Below the pieces are notes generated by a model that saw nothing but the letters and a program-made list of their open reading frames with translations, did no database searches and was not told the DNA's origin. Shown in pieces: positions 63,417 to 64,000 of a stretch of 64,000 nucleotides of DNA; position 1 is the first letter of the stretch; each line of letters begins with the position of its first letter. The DNA is taken from contig NZ_QUMD01000002.1 in the NCBI RefSeq assembly GCF_003481985.1, positions 248,001 through 312,000 on the forward strand, written 5' to 3'. The position numbers and the translations under genes were made by a program. The DNA is from Clostridium sp. OF09-36 (GTDB lineage: Bacteria > Bacillota > Clostridia > Lachnospirales > Lachnospiraceae).

Positions 63417-64000
63417 TTATTTTTTTGTGATGCGCATGAGTACGTTCTGCGCGATCGTGAACAGCACAAATGCGGCCAGGTTTACCATGACGACACTGGC
63501 ACCTGCCGGGGTGGAAAATCCATAGGAAAAAATAATTCCAAGGAGGAAGCACACCACGGCCAGAACCCCAGAGCAGATAACAACACCGCGGAAGCTTTTG
63601 AAGATCCGCATGGAGGTCAGTGCCGGGAAAATGATCAGGCTGGAGATAAGCATGGCACCCATCATCCGCATGCCGAGTACAATGGTGACTGCCGTTAAAA
63701 CAGCAATCAGAACATTGTATAATTCTACCCGCACGCCGGTTGCTTTTGCAAAGTTTTCATCGAAGGTTACTGCAAACAGCTTGTTGTAGCATAATACAAA
63801 CAGGCACAGCACAATGATGGAAAGTACTGCACTTAATATCACATCCTCACGGCTCATGGCAAGAATACTTCCGAACATATAGCTGCTGACATCGGTTGTC
63901 ATGCCAGTTGTCAGAGAAGTGACTATAATACCAAGGGCAAGGGAACTTGCAGAGATCATGGCAATGGCTGCGTCACTCTTCACTTTTCCGTTTTCAGTGA
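63417..64000 (-). CDS. ABC-3 family metal permease (Zn/Mn), partial
   Basis: The gene runs off the right edge; 194 residues are visible. Membrane permease of ZnuB/MntB/AdcB type: DVSSYMFGSILAMS, DENFAKATGV (coupling loop), GMRMMGAMLISSLIIFPALTSM, and five or more helices. The open frame continues upstream of the GTG at 63983 (reading TENGKVKSD), so that GTG is not the start. It imports zinc or manganese with an ATPase and binding protein that should lie beyond the window. Confidence 0.9.
   Translation of the reverse strand, partial: TENGKVKSDAAIAMISASSLALGIIVTSLTTGMTTDVSSYMFGSILAMSREDVILSAVLSIIVLCLFVLCYNKLFAVTFDENFAKATGVRVELYNVLIAVLTAVTIVLGMRMMGAMLISSLIIFPALTSMRIFKSFRGVVICSGVLAVVCFLLGIIFSYGFSTPAGASVVMVNLAAFVLFTIAQNVLMRITKK

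Overview
The window looks like a chromosomal segment of a low-to-mid GC Firmicute, most likely a gut Lachnospiraceae-type Clostridium. This is inferred from gene families (extended ZapA, FtsW/SpoVE-class plus PBP gene pair, FeoA-FeoA-FeoB with a Cys-rich partner, U32 peptidase with a long C-terminal extension, short Fur homologue, group AA' ECF ATPase), strong GGAGG ribosome sites, and near-total coding on the minus strand. No rRNA, tRNA or CRISPR array was recognised.

Layout. 0.1-0.6 kb: Nudix hydrolase. 0.7-4.2 kb: three-gene molybdenum hydroxylase (xanthine dehydrogenase-like) operon. 4.3-9.5 kb: cell-envelope operon (U32 peptidase, FtsW-like flippase/polymerase, class B PBP). 9.7-13.6 kb: ZapA with a giant coiled coil, then ruvA-ruvB. 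13.9-16.9 kb: SseB-like, peptide deformylase-like, VOC and membrane transglutaminase-like genes. 17.1-25.7 kb: type I restriction-modification island (hsdR-hsdM-hsdS, a tyrosine recombinase, and two silent hsdS halves) with four alternating copies of a 16-bp inverted-repeat core, next to an integrase remnant; it reads as an invertible specificity-switching locus. 25.8-28.3 kb: UDG-like protein, a decaying SDR, a truncated flavodoxin, small ORFs. 28.6-34.3 kb: sodium-dependent (NSS) transporter, then an ECF transporter with a nucleoside phosphorylase. 34.5-37.7 kb: cysteine hydrolase, DUF2156/MprF-like protein, alpha/beta hydrolase. 38.2-43.6 kb: GGDEF protein, XRE regulator, DeoR regulator divergent from an MFS-isomerase operon, acylphosphatase. 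43.7-48.5 kb: metallopeptidase, a deleted receiver domain, and a TRAP transporter whose large permease is fused to two tandem solute-binding domains. 49-52.1 kb: glycosyltransferase, CPBP protease, carbamate kinase. 52.3-64 kb: metal homeostasis region (two CobW-type GTPases, MntR/DtxR-like regulator, P1B-type ATPase, short Fur, feoA-feoA-feoB-Cys-rich protein), an AgrC-like histidine kinase and the edge of a zinc/manganese ABC permease.

How they work together. The metal region probably forms one regulon: the palindrome GTTAG-N6-CTAAC (TTAG-N6-CTAA in its looser form) occurs upstream of both feoA and the fur-like gene. The ECF/phosphorylase set suggests nucleoside uptake and phosphorolysis. 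The hsd island would vary DNA methylation specificity.

Caution. About ten conserved genes (including ftsW, ruvA and zapA) are each broken by what looks like a single missing base, mostly in GG/CC or longer runs. This pattern fits residual indel errors in the assembly better than real decay, so I annotate those as one gene each. The SDR at 26.7-27.5 kb, the receiver fragment at 44.3 kb and the integrase at 17.1 kb look like real gene remnants.
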